The notes under the pieces: model-generated
The model's input: only the letters and a program-made list of their open reading frames with translations
What the model was told of the DNA's origin: nothing
The model's database searches: none
Origin: Halobacteriovorax sp. JY17
GTDB taxonomy: Bacteria; Bdellovibrionota; Bacteriovoracia; Bacteriovoracales; Bacteriovoracaceae
Length of the DNA: 64,000 nucleotides
Direction of reading: 5' to 3'
NCBI RefSeq assembly: GCF_002753895.1
Contig: NZ_NJER01000001.1
Coordinates: 372,001 to 436,000 of the forward strand
Translations under genes and position numbers: made by a program
Shown here: positions 23,300-32,239 of the stretch, piece after piece
How positions within the stretch are numbered: position 1 is the first letter of the stretch
Layout of the letters: every line of letters starts with the position of its first letter

Positions 23300-24433
23300 T
23301 CAAATTTTTAATATGCTCTTGATTATTAGAATAAGCTCTTTTTGCAATTTATTGTAGTAAATACTTTGTGGATAATATTCATCGACAAAAGTAATATTTC
23401 TTCCAAGACCACTTTCAACTATAGTTGAGAAGTCTATGATTTTGATTCCATTCTTCTTAGCATTGTCGATTATTAATTTATTGAAGATGGCATTACTTCG
23501 CCAGTTCCCACAATCATAGGCCGCAGCAAGGCTTAGATTCTTCTTGGCTTTAGAAATTAAACCCTGACCTAGTTGAGCTCTGCCTAAAAGAAAATAAGTC
23601 TGTGCATTCGCAATGGACTGAGAGAGAAGTCTCTTTAATCTCGCGTTTGCTTCCTTAGAACTACCTGCTTCAATTAGTTTTTCTATTTCAGCCTGCTCTG
23701 TAAGAATTGTATTTGAAACTGAATTGTCACAGACAATCCTTGGAGCGATTTCTAAATTTACTGGAGGAGTAATATAGATAAGAGTAGCGCCTTTTTCTCT
23801 AGAAAGTGTTGCGAGATCATCTAGTTGAATAGCAAAGTAGTGGTAGATGAGTTCCGCCCTTGTCTGTGAAACAAAAGAGGAGGAAGCCTTATTGAATGGC
23901 TTAATCTTGTCTCCTAAGTAAAAATACTTACTTGGTTTCTTGTAGAGAATTTTACTCACATCAGGAAGTGTCATTAGTAAGCTTGAGAAGCGGTCATCCT
24001 TAAACATCTTCATATTGTAGTCGTAGATGTCTTTGTCGGCGGTAAGCAATCTGTCTTCAAAGAATTCTTCACTTCCACCATGATAAATTATAATGGAGGG
24101 AACCTTTTTTAAAACTCTAAGCTTTTTGATTGTCCTGTGAAGCCCTTCTGTTTTGGTTGACCAATTATAAATCTTCAATTCATTTCTAAGATTTTTAGAG
24201 AGCTTCTCAACGACCGGGGCGAGATACTTATCTAGCTGGGCCCCTAGGTGGTCACCGATAATTAGAACGTCACTCTTTCTAATCTCACTAAGTTCGTCAG
24301 TTTTGTACTGAGCGGAATCTACAAAGTAGGGAAAGGGATAAATCGAAGTGGGCTTATTCTTTAAGCGAATAAATAAGAGGGAGAGGCCACCAATTAAGGC
24401 TATGGTAAATAAAATAAATAGTTTCTTTATCAT
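23300..24433 (-). CDS. Membrane-anchored SGNH-like protein with degenerate catalytic motifs
   Basis: A 377-residue protein with an N-terminal membrane anchor (about residues 4-24) and an extracytoplasmic domain with SGNH-hydrolase order. The first block is VLIIGDHLGAQLD, where the usual GDS nucleophile is His. The Gly block is IIYHGGSEEFF. The last block is FVDEYYPQSIYYNKL, where the DxxH pair is DxxY. Between them (about 245-305) is a TPR-like helical stretch (ANARLKRLLSQ..., YFLLGRAQLGQGL). The loss of Ser and His suggests a binding rather than hydrolytic protein. It is coupled to the cNMP-binding gene. Acylation or envelope modification roles seen in SGNH relatives are only analogies. Confidence 0.55.
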   Translation of the reverse strand: MIKKLFILFTIALIGGLSLLFIRLKNKPTSIYPFPYFVDSAQYKTDELSEIRKSDVLIIGDHLGAQLDKYLAPVVEKLSKNLRNELKIYNWSTKTEGLHRTIKKLRVLKKVPSIIIYHGGSEEFFEDRLLTADKDIYDYNMKMFKDDRFSSLLMTLPDVSKILYKKPSKYFYLGDKIKPFNKASSSFVSQTRAELIYHYFAIQLDDLATLSREKGATLIYITPPVNLEIAPRIVCDNSVSNTILTEQAEIEKLIEAGSSKEANARLKRLLSQSIANAQTYFLLGRAQLGQGLISKAKKNLSLAAAYDCGNWRSNAIFNKLIIDNAKKNGIKIIDFSTIVESGLGRNITFVDEYYPQSIYYNKLQKELILIIKSILKI

Positions 24434-24547
24434 TGTGTACTTTCAAACAGTTATATAAGTAAAAATTTCTCTGTTTCCTTTATTGTATATAAAAATTCTG
24501 CTACATAAAAGCTCTGATATATTAGGAAAATTGTAATAGGCGAATTT

Positions 24548-25756
24548 ATGCGTAGCGTTCCAGAATTACTTGCTCCGGCAGGTAGCTTAGAAAAATTGAA
24601 AGTGGCCATACTCTATGGTGCCAACGCTGTTTACTTAGGTGGGCAGAAGTTTGGCCTAAGAACGGCTGCGGATAATTTTACGAGTGCAGAACTTGCTGAA
24701 GGGGCAGAATTTGCGCACGAACGTGGTGCAAAAGTCTACGTTGTTCTAAATAGCTTCTTACATGATTCTGATTTAGCGGAATTACCTGAGTTCTTAGTTC
24801 TCTTAGATGAGTTAAGAATAGATGCAGTAATTGTATCCGATCTTGGTGTTATAGAAACAATTAAGAAATATTCTAATATTGAAATTCATCTCTCTACTCA
24901 AGCAAGTTGTTTAAATACACAAGCGGCCATTCTTTGGAAGGAGATGGGTGTAAAGAGGATAGTTCTTGGGAGAGAAATTTCTCTCGCTGATGCTAGTGAA
25001 ATTAAAAAGGCCTCTGGGCTTGAAATTGAAATGTTTGTTCACGGTTCAATGTGTATGGCCTATTCTGGAAATTGTGTCATTTCAAATTATACCCAGGGGC
25101 GCGATAGCAACCGAGGTGGTTGCGCTCATAGTTGTCGTTTTGAGTATTCTCTTGATTTTAAAAATATTGAAAAAGCTTCAAGCGATGAAGTGAAAGCATA
25201 CTTCATGTCTTCAAAGGATTTAGAAGGTATTCGTGCTCTCCCTGAATTCATAGACGCTGAGATTGACTCTATTAAAGTCGAAGGGCGAATGAAGAGTCAC
25301 CACTATGCAGGAACTATTAGTAAAGTTTATTCAGATGCTCTCTCCCATTACCAAGAAAATGGAGACATGGTCTCTAAGCAAATTCTAGAGTGGGAGAGTG
25401 AGCTTCGAAAAATTACTCACAGAGATTATACTCTTGGCTCTCTACAAGAGCCTGCGGGAGCAGATTCAATTTATACAGAAAGAGAGCATGAGACTCCAGA
25501 CTACGTTGTTGCAGGAATTGTTCTAGAAGTTGTCGAAGGAAGTCACTTATTAGTTGAAGTCAGATCAGCTTTCTACTTAGGGGATACTTTAGAGTTAGTA
25601 CCATTTAATGGTCCTTGTATAGAGTTCAAAGCGGACTTCTTAGCAGAGACTGATGGTTCAAGTTGCGAGAAGAGTCGTCCTGGAATTCTGCTTAAAACAC
25701 CATTTGTTAAAGGTGCCAAACAGTGGAATATTATTCGCGCAAAGGTTGTGCAATGA
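24548..25756 (+). CDS. trhP: U32 family protein, TrhP/YegQ-like tRNA hydroxylation protein
   Basis: A 402-residue member of the U32 family. Features are PELLAPAGSLEKLKVAILYGANAVYLGGQ at the N-terminus (seen as LLAPAGSLEKLK then GANAVYLGG), LSTQASCLN, GVKRIVLGREISL and the signature EMFVHGSMCMAYSGNC followed by GGCAHSCRF, whose four cysteines probably hold an iron-sulfur cluster. YegQ/TrhP acts in prephenate-dependent hydroxylation of uridine 34 in tRNA. Protease activity, implied by the old family name, is doubtful for this group. Its stop overlaps the ATG of a second U32-like gene, so both are translated together. The C-terminal domain is of normal size. Confidence 0.85.
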   Translation: MRSVPELLAPAGSLEKLKVAILYGANAVYLGGQKFGLRTAADNFTSAELAEGAEFAHERGAKVYVVLNSFLHDSDLAELPEFLVLLDELRIDAVIVSDLGVIETIKKYSNIEIHLSTQASCLNTQAAILWKEMGVKRIVLGREISLADASEIKKASGLEIEMFVHGSMCMAYSGNCVISNYTQGRDSNRGGCAHSCRFEYSLDFKNIEKASSDEVKAYFMSSKDLEGIRALPEFIDAEIDSIKVEGRMKSHHYAGTISKVYSDALSHYQENGDMVSKQILEWESELRKITHRDYTLGSLQEPAGADSIYTEREHETPDYVVAGIVLEVVEGSHLLVEVRSAFYLGDTLELVPFNGPCIEFKADFLAETDGSSCEKSRPGILLKTPFVKGAKQWNIIRAKVVQ

Positions 25757-26931
25757 GAGTTTCTACTTATGTAGACCATTTAGATGAAGCAGTACTTGCT
25801 AAAGAAGCGGGAGTTGATGAAGTCATCCTAGGTAATATGCTCTTTTCAAGGTTTGGAAAAATTTCTCCAAATAGATATTCTAAGTTTTGCCGTGAGGTAA
25901 AGAATATCAAGATGAGAGTGGTCTTTGATTGGGATATTCTCATGACAGAGAAAGTCTTTAAGGAGAGAAGCGCAGAGCTAAAGCATATTGAGTGGGATTT
26001 CATCGATGCGATAAGAGTTCAAGACCCAGGAGCTTTAAATTGGGTTAAGGATAATCTTCCTGGAAAACCTATTCAACTTATTACTGAAACTGGTAATCAT
26101 AATTTAATTGGATTAAAGAAATGGGAGGAGATTGCAGGGGCTGATCTTGAAAGATTAATCCTCTCAATTGAACTTCCAAAAGATAAGCTTTCTGAATATA
26201 TAAAGGCATTAAGGACTCCTGTAGAAATTCTTGTGGCAGGAAGAATTCTTCTTTTCTATACCCCTCGAAATTTGATTTCTCCTTATATCCTCGATCATGA
26301 TGATGATAAGACCAAGGCCACGCTAGAGAGTTCCTATGAGCTTGAAGGATCAAGTGAAGAGAGTCCACATAAGGGATTCCCTCTCCTTGAAAACCTTCAT
26401 GGAACTTTTATGTTCAATACTAAAGATCAATTCCTACTCGATCACTGTGATGAATTAGAGCAAGTGGGACTAGGGGTTGCGAGAGTTGATCTTAGACATA
26501 TTGCAGATAAGAATTTCTTGATTAAAGCAGTGAATGCTTTAAAGAGCCCTCTACATAACTCTATCCACCCCCTAAAAGACGATTATCCGAACCCAATTAT
26601 TCGTGGCTTCTTTCATGTAAATAAGTCGGATGTGCTTTTTAAGAAATTAAAGAATCAAAGAACTCAGAGAAGTGATGACAATTACATTGGTGACGTTCTT
26701 GATGTTAAGAAGAAAAAGCATCTAGGTATTATGATTAAGTCCAAAGATCTTAGCCTAAAACTCGGGGAGAAGCTCATTCTTAAAACTCCTGATGGGAAAG
26801 TTAAAGAGCTTGTGGTCTCAGAACTTAAGAACTCAAGTGATGAAACCATCGACTGTGCCTCAATAAATAGCATTGCCTTTATCAATCATATTTCTGGGGT
26901 AAGTGTTAAAACTAGGGTTTATCGCCAATAA
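25753..26931 (+). CDS. U32 peptidase-family protein, partner of TrhP-like protein
   Basis: A 392-residue protein starting at ATG 25753, overlapping the stop of the TrhP-like gene (ATGA). The N-terminal half is a TIM-barrel like the U32 family (VSTYVDHLDEAVLAKEAGVDEVILGN), in sequence VSTYVDHLDEAV then KEAGVDEVILGN, with LVAGRILLFYTPRNL and GTFMFNTKDQF as later blocks. The C-terminal 80 residues (YIGDVLDVKKKKHLGIMIK...) look like the beta-barrel appendage found in U32 proteins. It lacks the dense cysteine cluster of the upstream protein, so it may be a non-cluster subunit, as in the UbiU/UbiV pair. A shared role in RNA modification is likely by coupling but not proven. Confidence 0.75.
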   Translation: MRVSTYVDHLDEAVLAKEAGVDEVILGNMLFSRFGKISPNRYSKFCREVKNIKMRVVFDWDILMTEKVFKERSAELKHIEWDFIDAIRVQDPGALNWVKDNLPGKPIQLITETGNHNLIGLKKWEEIAGADLERLILSIELPKDKLSEYIKALRTPVEILVAGRILLFYTPRNLISPYILDHDDDKTKATLESSYELEGSSEESPHKGFPLLENLHGTFMFNTKDQFLLDHCDELEQVGLGVARVDLRHIADKNFLIKAVNALKSPLHNSIHPLKDDYPNPIIRGFFHVNKSDVLFKKLKNQRTQRSDDNYIGDVLDVKKKKHLGIMIKSKDLSLKLGEKLILKTPDGKVKELVVSELKNSSDETIDCASINSIAFINHISGVSVKTRVYRQ

Positions 26932-27161
26932 TTAATTGCATCTTGAAAAACTTTTCTTCTTTTTTCTTGTAATTACTTCCTATTTAGTTAAGTGGTGAAA
27001 AGATCTCTAAGCTCCTGAAAGCCCATTAGTACTTAAATAACTAAAATTGTATTTAAGTTTGCTTAACCTTTCTTTACTACAATTTAACCAAGCTCTCCCA
27101 TTAAAATCGTTAAGAGAAACGAAGAAACTGACGATTTAAGTTTGTAGACTTTGGAGAAAAT

Positions 27162-30140
27162 GTGAACAACCGCGCTGCTAAATTAATTTTATTCTTCTTC
27201 CTAAGTGCAAATACTTTTGCACTTCCGGGGATGAGTACTGTCTCTTATGACTTTACTTTAAATAGCGAGATATTTTCTAAGGACGCTATTTATTGTCAAA
27301 ATAAAACGAAGTCTGATTTTGGTTTGCAAAATATTTCAGAGTTCATGGGAAAGATGAACTGCAATAGAATTGAAGATCCTGATAAATTCTGTAATTGTGT
27401 CAGTATTATTTCAAATAATGGAATTGAGATTTCTGACGAAGAAGCCGCAAAAATTGAAAAAGTTATTGATGAAGAAAGTAAGAAGAAGATTATTGAATCG
27501 ATGGCCGGAGGAATAGAAGAATTCGATGGTTACGAAGATATGATAGCGATCCTTGGCTCTCAGTACGAAAACCAGAAATGTTTTCAAGAGGGACCAGGAG
27601 GGCCAATCTTTGGAGTTATGAAGAAGAAATTAAGAACTGGGGAGCCACTAACTTTAAAAGAGCAACTAAAGAAAAAAATTCTAGATAAAGTTACTTCGGA
27701 CATTAAAGATGCTCCTGAGATAGGACTCAATGAAGTTTTAAACGACACTGCTAAGCTTAAGGGATTAGCGACAGTTAAGGGATACAATTTAAAACTTCAC
27801 GATAATCTAAATAGTGATGAACCATATGATATTGGCAATATTAACTGGTCAGAACTTAATGATAGTGTCATTACGAGACTCCTTAGAAAGGATCCAATGC
27901 TGCCGATTAATCTTGCGAGATCTAATAAGATTGAGGGAGTCGTAGCTGCCAGAGATTTAAGAAAAGCTATACATATGAATGGCCTTAGGAATCAGAGAGC
28001 AGGTTTTGGATTTCTTCAAAATCATCATTCAGCTAGACCCTTTGTAAGCCATGTGAATAGTCAATTTGCAGAATCTCTTGGAGAAGAACTTGTAAATTCT
28101 GCTATCAGAAATGCTTGTGATGACTTTAAGGGGAAAGTCGATAAAATGGTTGAAAGTGTTGATATTGAGCAAAGTAGTAGAAGTGTAAAAGCTGCAATGT
28201 TTAATCCTGTGACTGAAGAGCAAAAGAATACTTTTAAAATTATTGAAGGCGCTCTCTCTAAGAGATTAAGCGCTCAAAGAGATGACACGACAAAGAAGAA
28301 GATGCAGGAATTCATTTTCAATATGGATATTCTTTACTGTAAAGATAGAGCTCTCGCTAGGGTTGCAGAGACTGATGATAGTGTAAAGGGGGAGGTTTCT
28401 GAGCTTAAGAAGTTTATTTCAAATAATGCTGCTGAAATTGAACTCGCGAAGCAGGAAAGGTCTGAATACTATTTAAAACTTCAAACAGCTAAGGAAAGTT
28501 TGTCTCAGTACTTAGAGTTAGAAGACAGAACTAAAAAGCGCGCAAGTCTCTTTAGTGATTTAGAGAGTGGAAAATATATAATCAAAAGAGATGGGAAATT
28601 ATTCATTGATGTTAATAGTCAGGAACTCCTGGCAAGAGCTGAGGGGGTTGATAATACCATCTTCGATATGCTTTTAAAGCACCAAAGAGAAGGGAGCGAG
28701 TATCAAGTTACTGCAGAACAACTTGTCACATCAAGAGTGGCATCTGAAAGAATATTAAAGAGAATTGAGAATATGTTACCAGGGATTAAAAAGAAATTTG
28801 ATGAAGCTACATTTGAGCACGAAGAGGCTATGTTGAAAGTATCGATTCTGGAAGACACACAAAAGGATTACGTAGCAAAACTTGAACGAAAAGTTGGAGC
28901 TGGTAACGCCTTAAGTATTGTTGCCAATGTTGAGCAAGAAGTAGGAAAAAGTCTAGGAATCACGAGTAGCTACGATATGGTAGTTGCCAATGAGAGAAGA
29001 ATGGGAAGAGGAAACTTTTCAATTAAAGATGCTGTAAATGGAGCCGCGGATGATATTAATATTTCAGGGAATACTGCAGCAGTACCTTCGGGACCAATTG
29101 GGAGTACCGCTATTGAAAATGAAATAGAAACACGTCCTAGTGAAGTGAGTTCAGCATTTGAAATAACAGATAGCTCATCTCTCTTTGCCAATAAAATAGT
29201 AAATGCAAACAGTAATCTTACTGGAACTGGACACATAAATTCAATAAATGAAAATAGAATTGAAGATAAAGAAAAAAATAATTCTGAAAGTCTCGAAGAT
29301 AGAATGAGTAGTCGAGAGAAAGAACTTGAAAAACAATTGGCCGAATTAGAGAGACTTACTTCAAGAAGTTCTTCTGTTGATGACAGTAAACCGGCCGAGA
29401 GTTCAATTGAAAAGCAAATCTCTGAGCTCAAAGACCAAATTAAGATTGAGCAAATTAAAGCAGAGAAGGCTAAAGTTGCTAAAGAGATTAAAAACTTAGA
29501 GCAAGAGAACTCTAGAACTCCCGCTGCCGTTAGCTCTAGTAATAGTCAAGAGACTAGTAATCCTATACAAAGAGCTGCAGTAAGAAATAGTCGAAAATCT
29601 AGCTCTGTTGCAAGAAACTCTAGCAGTAACTCTGCTGCCGCTTCTTCTGGAAATGACTTTTCTTCAGGGTCTCTTGGTAACTCACAGAGTAGCGCGAGTT
29701 CTAGTAGTGCCGCTCCAGTTAGTAACTCTAGAGAGCTGCCTGCTTCTGATGGAAGTAATTATGAGAAAAGTAAAGCTATCTCTCTAACGTCTATAAATAG
29801 CAGTGGAGGAGTTACAACACTTAGTGATGGTTTAGAAATCTCTAGCTTTAGTGGTGAGCTTGCAAATACTGACACAAGACTTGTTAAAATAGATTTTAAT
29901 TTATCATCTGTTGATAGTGAGAAGCAGGAAGAGCTTCTAGAGGCACTTTTTATAGACGGTGAAGAACAAATTATTATTGAAACTCTTGAGGGAAAGAAAG
30001 TTATTGTAAAGAATAATATAGATAAGAATAAAGACGTTAAGAGAAATAAAGGCAAGCAAATTAAGAAAGACCATAAGAAGACAAGGCATCAGAACTTAAT
30101 TGAGCTTTTAAAAATAGGACAGACTGGAAATAGTCTATAG
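27162..30140 (+). CDS. Large secreted coiled-coil protein with serine-rich C-terminal region
   Basis: A 992-residue protein starting at GTG 27162 with a TTGGAG ribosome site. Signal peptide at about 1-20 (LILFFFLSANTFA). The mature N-terminus has clustered cysteines (YCQNKTK, KMNCNRIEDPDKFCNCVS). A long helical region covers about 100-620. A coiled coil of Glu, Lys and Leu heptads spans about 705-785 (LEKQLAELERL, ISELKDQIKIEQIKAEKAK). A Ser/Asn/Ala-rich low-complexity stretch covers about 785-865. A small beta domain with LIELLKIG follows, after a very basic tail (KRNKGKQIKKDHKKTR). I recognise no family. Long secreted proteins of this build are common in predatory Bdellovibrionota. It overlaps the convergent methyltransferase gene by 6 bases. 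Confidence 0.7.
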   Translation: MNNRAAKLILFFFLSANTFALPGMSTVSYDFTLNSEIFSKDAIYCQNKTKSDFGLQNISEFMGKMNCNRIEDPDKFCNCVSIISNNGIEISDEEAAKIEKVIDEESKKKIIESMAGGIEEFDGYEDMIAILGSQYENQKCFQEGPGGPIFGVMKKKLRTGEPLTLKEQLKKKILDKVTSDIKDAPEIGLNEVLNDTAKLKGLATVKGYNLKLHDNLNSDEPYDIGNINWSELNDSVITRLLRKDPMLPINLARSNKIEGVVAARDLRKAIHMNGLRNQRAGFGFLQNHHSARPFVSHVNSQFAESLGEELVNSAIRNACDDFKGKVDKMVESVDIEQSSRSVKAAMFNPVTEEQKNTFKIIEGALSKRLSAQRDDTTKKKMQEFIFNMDILYCKDRALARVAETDDSVKGEVSELKKFISNNAAEIELAKQERSEYYLKLQTAKESLSQYLELEDRTKKRASLFSDLESGKYIIKRDGKLFIDVNSQELLARAEGVDNTIFDMLLKHQREGSEYQVTAEQLVTSRVASERILKRIENMLPGIKKKFDEATFEHEEAMLKVSILEDTQKDYVAKLERKVGAGNALSIVANVEQEVGKSLGITSSYDMVVANERRMGRGNFSIKDAVNGAADDINISGNTAAVPSGPIGSTAIENEIETRPSEVSSAFEITDSSSLFANKIVNANSNLTGTGHINSINENRIEDKEKNNSESLEDRMSSREKELEKQLAELERLTSRSSSVDDSKPAESSIEKQISELKDQIKIEQIKAEKAKVAKEIKNLEQENSRTPAAVSSSNSQETSNPIQRAAVRNSRKSSSVARNSSSNSAAASSGNDFSSGSLGNSQSSASSSSAAPVSNSRELPASDGSNYEKSKAISLTSINSSGGVTTLSDGLEISSFSGELANTDTRLVKIDFNLSSVDSEKQEELLEALFIDGEEQIIIETLEGKKVIVKNNIDKNKDVKRNKGKQIKKDHKKTRHQNLIELLKIGQTGNSL

Positions 30141-31262
30141 TAAGTCTATAATAACAAAGACTACATCTATCCCGCCATTAGAGAAGAATCTCTTCTCTGA
30201 AATTTTTAGATCCCTTAGTTTATGAAAGGCCCAAGCGGGAAATACCATCGCGAGTTTCTCTAACTCTAAAGTATTCTTTGAATGAGTGATGATCCTTTCA
30301 ATAAAGATATTTAGCTCTTCCTCTAATTTAATTCTCTTTCCATAAGGAGGATTTAAAATTGCCACCGTAGCGTTAGACTTTGCTAATTTAAAGAAGTCTT
30401 GAACACTTATCTCTTCAACAGACTCAAGGAAATCTTTGAAGTTATACTTTATGGATTCTATCGCCTTAGGTGATAGGTCGTGTAGAGTAATACTGGTGAA
30501 AAGACCTTGTTCGATTTTAACTCTCTTTCTTAGAGGGAGATTGATGAAGAAGGGAGCGAGTTGATAATCAAAAGATCTATATTCATTATATTTATTGTAT
30601 AAAATGGACTCTAGCCCAAAAGTTCCTGTACCGGCCATAGGATCAAGTAATTTTTGATTAGGAGCTAATTCACTTAGAGTGAAGAGCATGGCCGCTGCAA
30701 TACTTTCTCTTAGTGGGGCAGTGTCAGTGTAGAGCTTAACTCCTCTCTTATCCATACGGCTTCCACATAGACTTAAAGAGATTCTTAATCTGTCCTGATA
30801 GAGGTCGATATGAAGCTTATTGGTAATAGGTTCTGCGCTCTTTGGAACTTTCTTGATGGGGGACTTTTTTAAGGCATCTTTAAGTCCACTTTCAACTGAT
30901 TGTTTTACTGAGCTAGAGTTTATAAGTTTAGACTCTTTAGTTGTTACGATAACTAGAGGGAAATCTCCTCTTAAGAAGTTGTGCCAAGGGATTTTTGCTA
31001 CTTTGTTAAAGATCTTGGGACGATCTTTTGCGACAAATTCATCAATGATTAAGTAGGCGTCTGTCGGTATTCTTAAGTAGGGAATTAGAGAGCAGAAGTC
31101 AGAAATATCTGAGGTTATAAAAAGCTTTCCTTTCTTTCGTTGAATTTCTGGCAAAGATGCAGAATTGATAAGAGACCATTTCTTTTCAAATTCCTTTTGC
31201 GCGATATCTTCAATCCCAGGAAGAACTGTAAGACTAAAATTCATATAATTATCTTCTGACAT
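30135..31262 (-). CDS. RlmL/TrmN-like class I SAM-dependent RNA methyltransferase
   Basis: A 375-residue protein with a THUMP-like N-terminal half (about 1-165, starting NFSLTVLPGIEDIAQKEF) and a Rossmann methyltransferase domain. SAM motif I reads LLDPMAGTGTFGLES and motif IV is the N6/N2-guanine-type NPPY in AILNPPYGKRI. This arrangement fits the UPF0020 group (RlmL N-terminal module, TrmN/Trm14), which makes m2G in rRNA or tRNA. I cannot choose between rRNA and tRNA as substrate. The RlmK half is missing, as in non-enterobacterial relatives. No Shine-Dalgarno precedes the start; a perfect TATAAT lies six bases upstream of the ATG, suggesting a leaderless transcript. Confidence 0.82.
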   Translation of the reverse strand: MSEDNYMNFSLTVLPGIEDIAQKEFEKKWSLINSASLPEIQRKKGKLFITSDISDFCSLIPYLRIPTDAYLIIDEFVAKDRPKIFNKVAKIPWHNFLRGDFPLVIVTTKESKLINSSSVKQSVESGLKDALKKSPIKKVPKSAEPITNKLHIDLYQDRLRISLSLCGSRMDKRGVKLYTDTAPLRESIAAAMLFTLSELAPNQKLLDPMAGTGTFGLESILYNKYNEYRSFDYQLAPFFINLPLRKRVKIEQGLFTSITLHDLSPKAIESIKYNFKDFLESVEEISVQDFFKLAKSNATVAILNPPYGKRIKLEEELNIFIERIITHSKNTLELEKLAMVFPAWAFHKLRDLKISEKRFFSNGGIDVVFVIIDLL

Positions 31263-31268
31263 TGTGGT

Positions 31269-31274
31269 ATTATA
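31269..31274 (-). promoter_or_regulatory. TATAAT -10 element for a leaderless methyltransferase mRNA
   Basis: On the minus strand TATAAT is followed by six bases and then the ATG at 31262, which places the transcription start at the start codon. The -35 region 17 bases upstream (TAGCTT) matches consensus poorly, so the call rests on the -10 hexamer, its spacing and the absent ribosome site. Confidence 0.4.
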
Positions 31275-31306
31275 AGTCTATCAATCTTACAAAGCTAGTA
31301 GAGAAA

Positions 31307-32239
31307 ATGTTTGAGTACAAATTACAAGAAAGTTGGAAGAATTACAGAAATGATTTCGGTCTTGGAAGAAATTGTCTCTTTGTAAGCTTCTTCAATCTCT
31401 TCATTTTCCTTTATTCTCTGATTTATCTTGGTACATTTAGACTTCTTCTTCTCTTGCCTTTTGTTCTTTCGATGGCCATCTCTTTATTTGATAAGAAGTT
31501 TAAATATATTTCGCCGAATAAAACTCTATTTTTTAATATCATATTTCTCATTTTTATTATTCCATTTAATTATACTCTTACAGGTGTCATCGATATTGAT
31601 GGTGATAGCTTAGGGAGATATGATGAATTCTTTGCTCGCTTTGATCTCTACCTCACAGGAGTTAGCTCATCTGCTAACTTTCTTCAATCTTTCTTAGGTC
31701 AGTCTTGGTGGAGTAAGTACTTATATAGCTGGTTGCAATTGGCGTACTTTTCTTTCTATCTCTTTCCTTTCTATGTGACGATCACATATTACTTAAAGCT
31801 CAAGAAAGAAGATAAGTTCTTAGTGGGAAGACTTATGACTTCTATTTGTATTTACTTTAGTATTAACTACTTTCTCTATGTGGTGCTTCCTGTTACTGGT
31901 CCTCAGTACTTTATTCCTTCTGAGTTTAATGTAGATCTACCCCTTACTTCCTTCGGTTTATTTTTAAATGGTATTATCCGAAATGGTCAGCCAACTTACA
32001 TCGATTGCTTTCCCAGTGGACACATGGGAATTTCTCTCCTTTGCACTATTTGGTTTGCTAGAATGAAAAGTAGACACTTCTTTGTAAGTTTCTTTCTTAT
32101 GATAAGTATTGGGGTGGCCACCATTGCTCTAAGATACCACTATATATTAGATTTAATTTCAGCAGTTCCTCTGGTATTATTCTGCTATAAAATTTCTGAA
32201 ATAGTCATTCCAGTTCCAGTTTATAGGAGAAAGAAGTGA
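31307..32239 (+). CDS. PAP2-family membrane phosphatase (phosphatidic acid / isoprenoid diphosphate phosphatase-like)
   Basis: A polytopic protein of about 310 residues from ATG 31307, with about six membrane segments. The PAP2 motifs are partly visible: CFPSGHMGISLL (the conserved SGH block) and LRYHYILDLISAVP (the SRxxxxxHxxxD block with its His and Asp). The KxxxxxxRP block is not evident, as in the inositol-phosphorylceramide-synthase-like subgroup. It probably dephosphorylates a lipid phosphate or diphosphate at the membrane, for example undecaprenyl or phosphatidyl substrates. The TTG at 31262 would add 15 residues but is overlapped by the divergent methyltransferase start. It heads the mevalonate operon, with its stop overlapped by the next gene (GTGA). 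Confidence 0.75.
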   Translation: MFEYKLQESWKNYRNDFGLGRNCLFVSFFNLFIFLYSLIYLGTFRLLLLLPFVLSMAISLFDKKFKYISPNKTLFFNIIFLIFIIPFNYTLTGVIDIDGDSLGRYDEFFARFDLYLTGVSSSANFLQSFLGQSWWSKYLYSWLQLAYFSFYLFPFYVTITYYLKLKKEDKFLVGRLMTSICIYFSINYFLYVVLPVTGPQYFIPSEFNVDLPLTSFGLFLNGIIRNGQPTYIDCFPSGHMGISLLCTIWFARMKSRHFFVSFFLMISIGVATIALRYHYILDLISAVPLVLFCYKISEIVIPVPVYRRKK

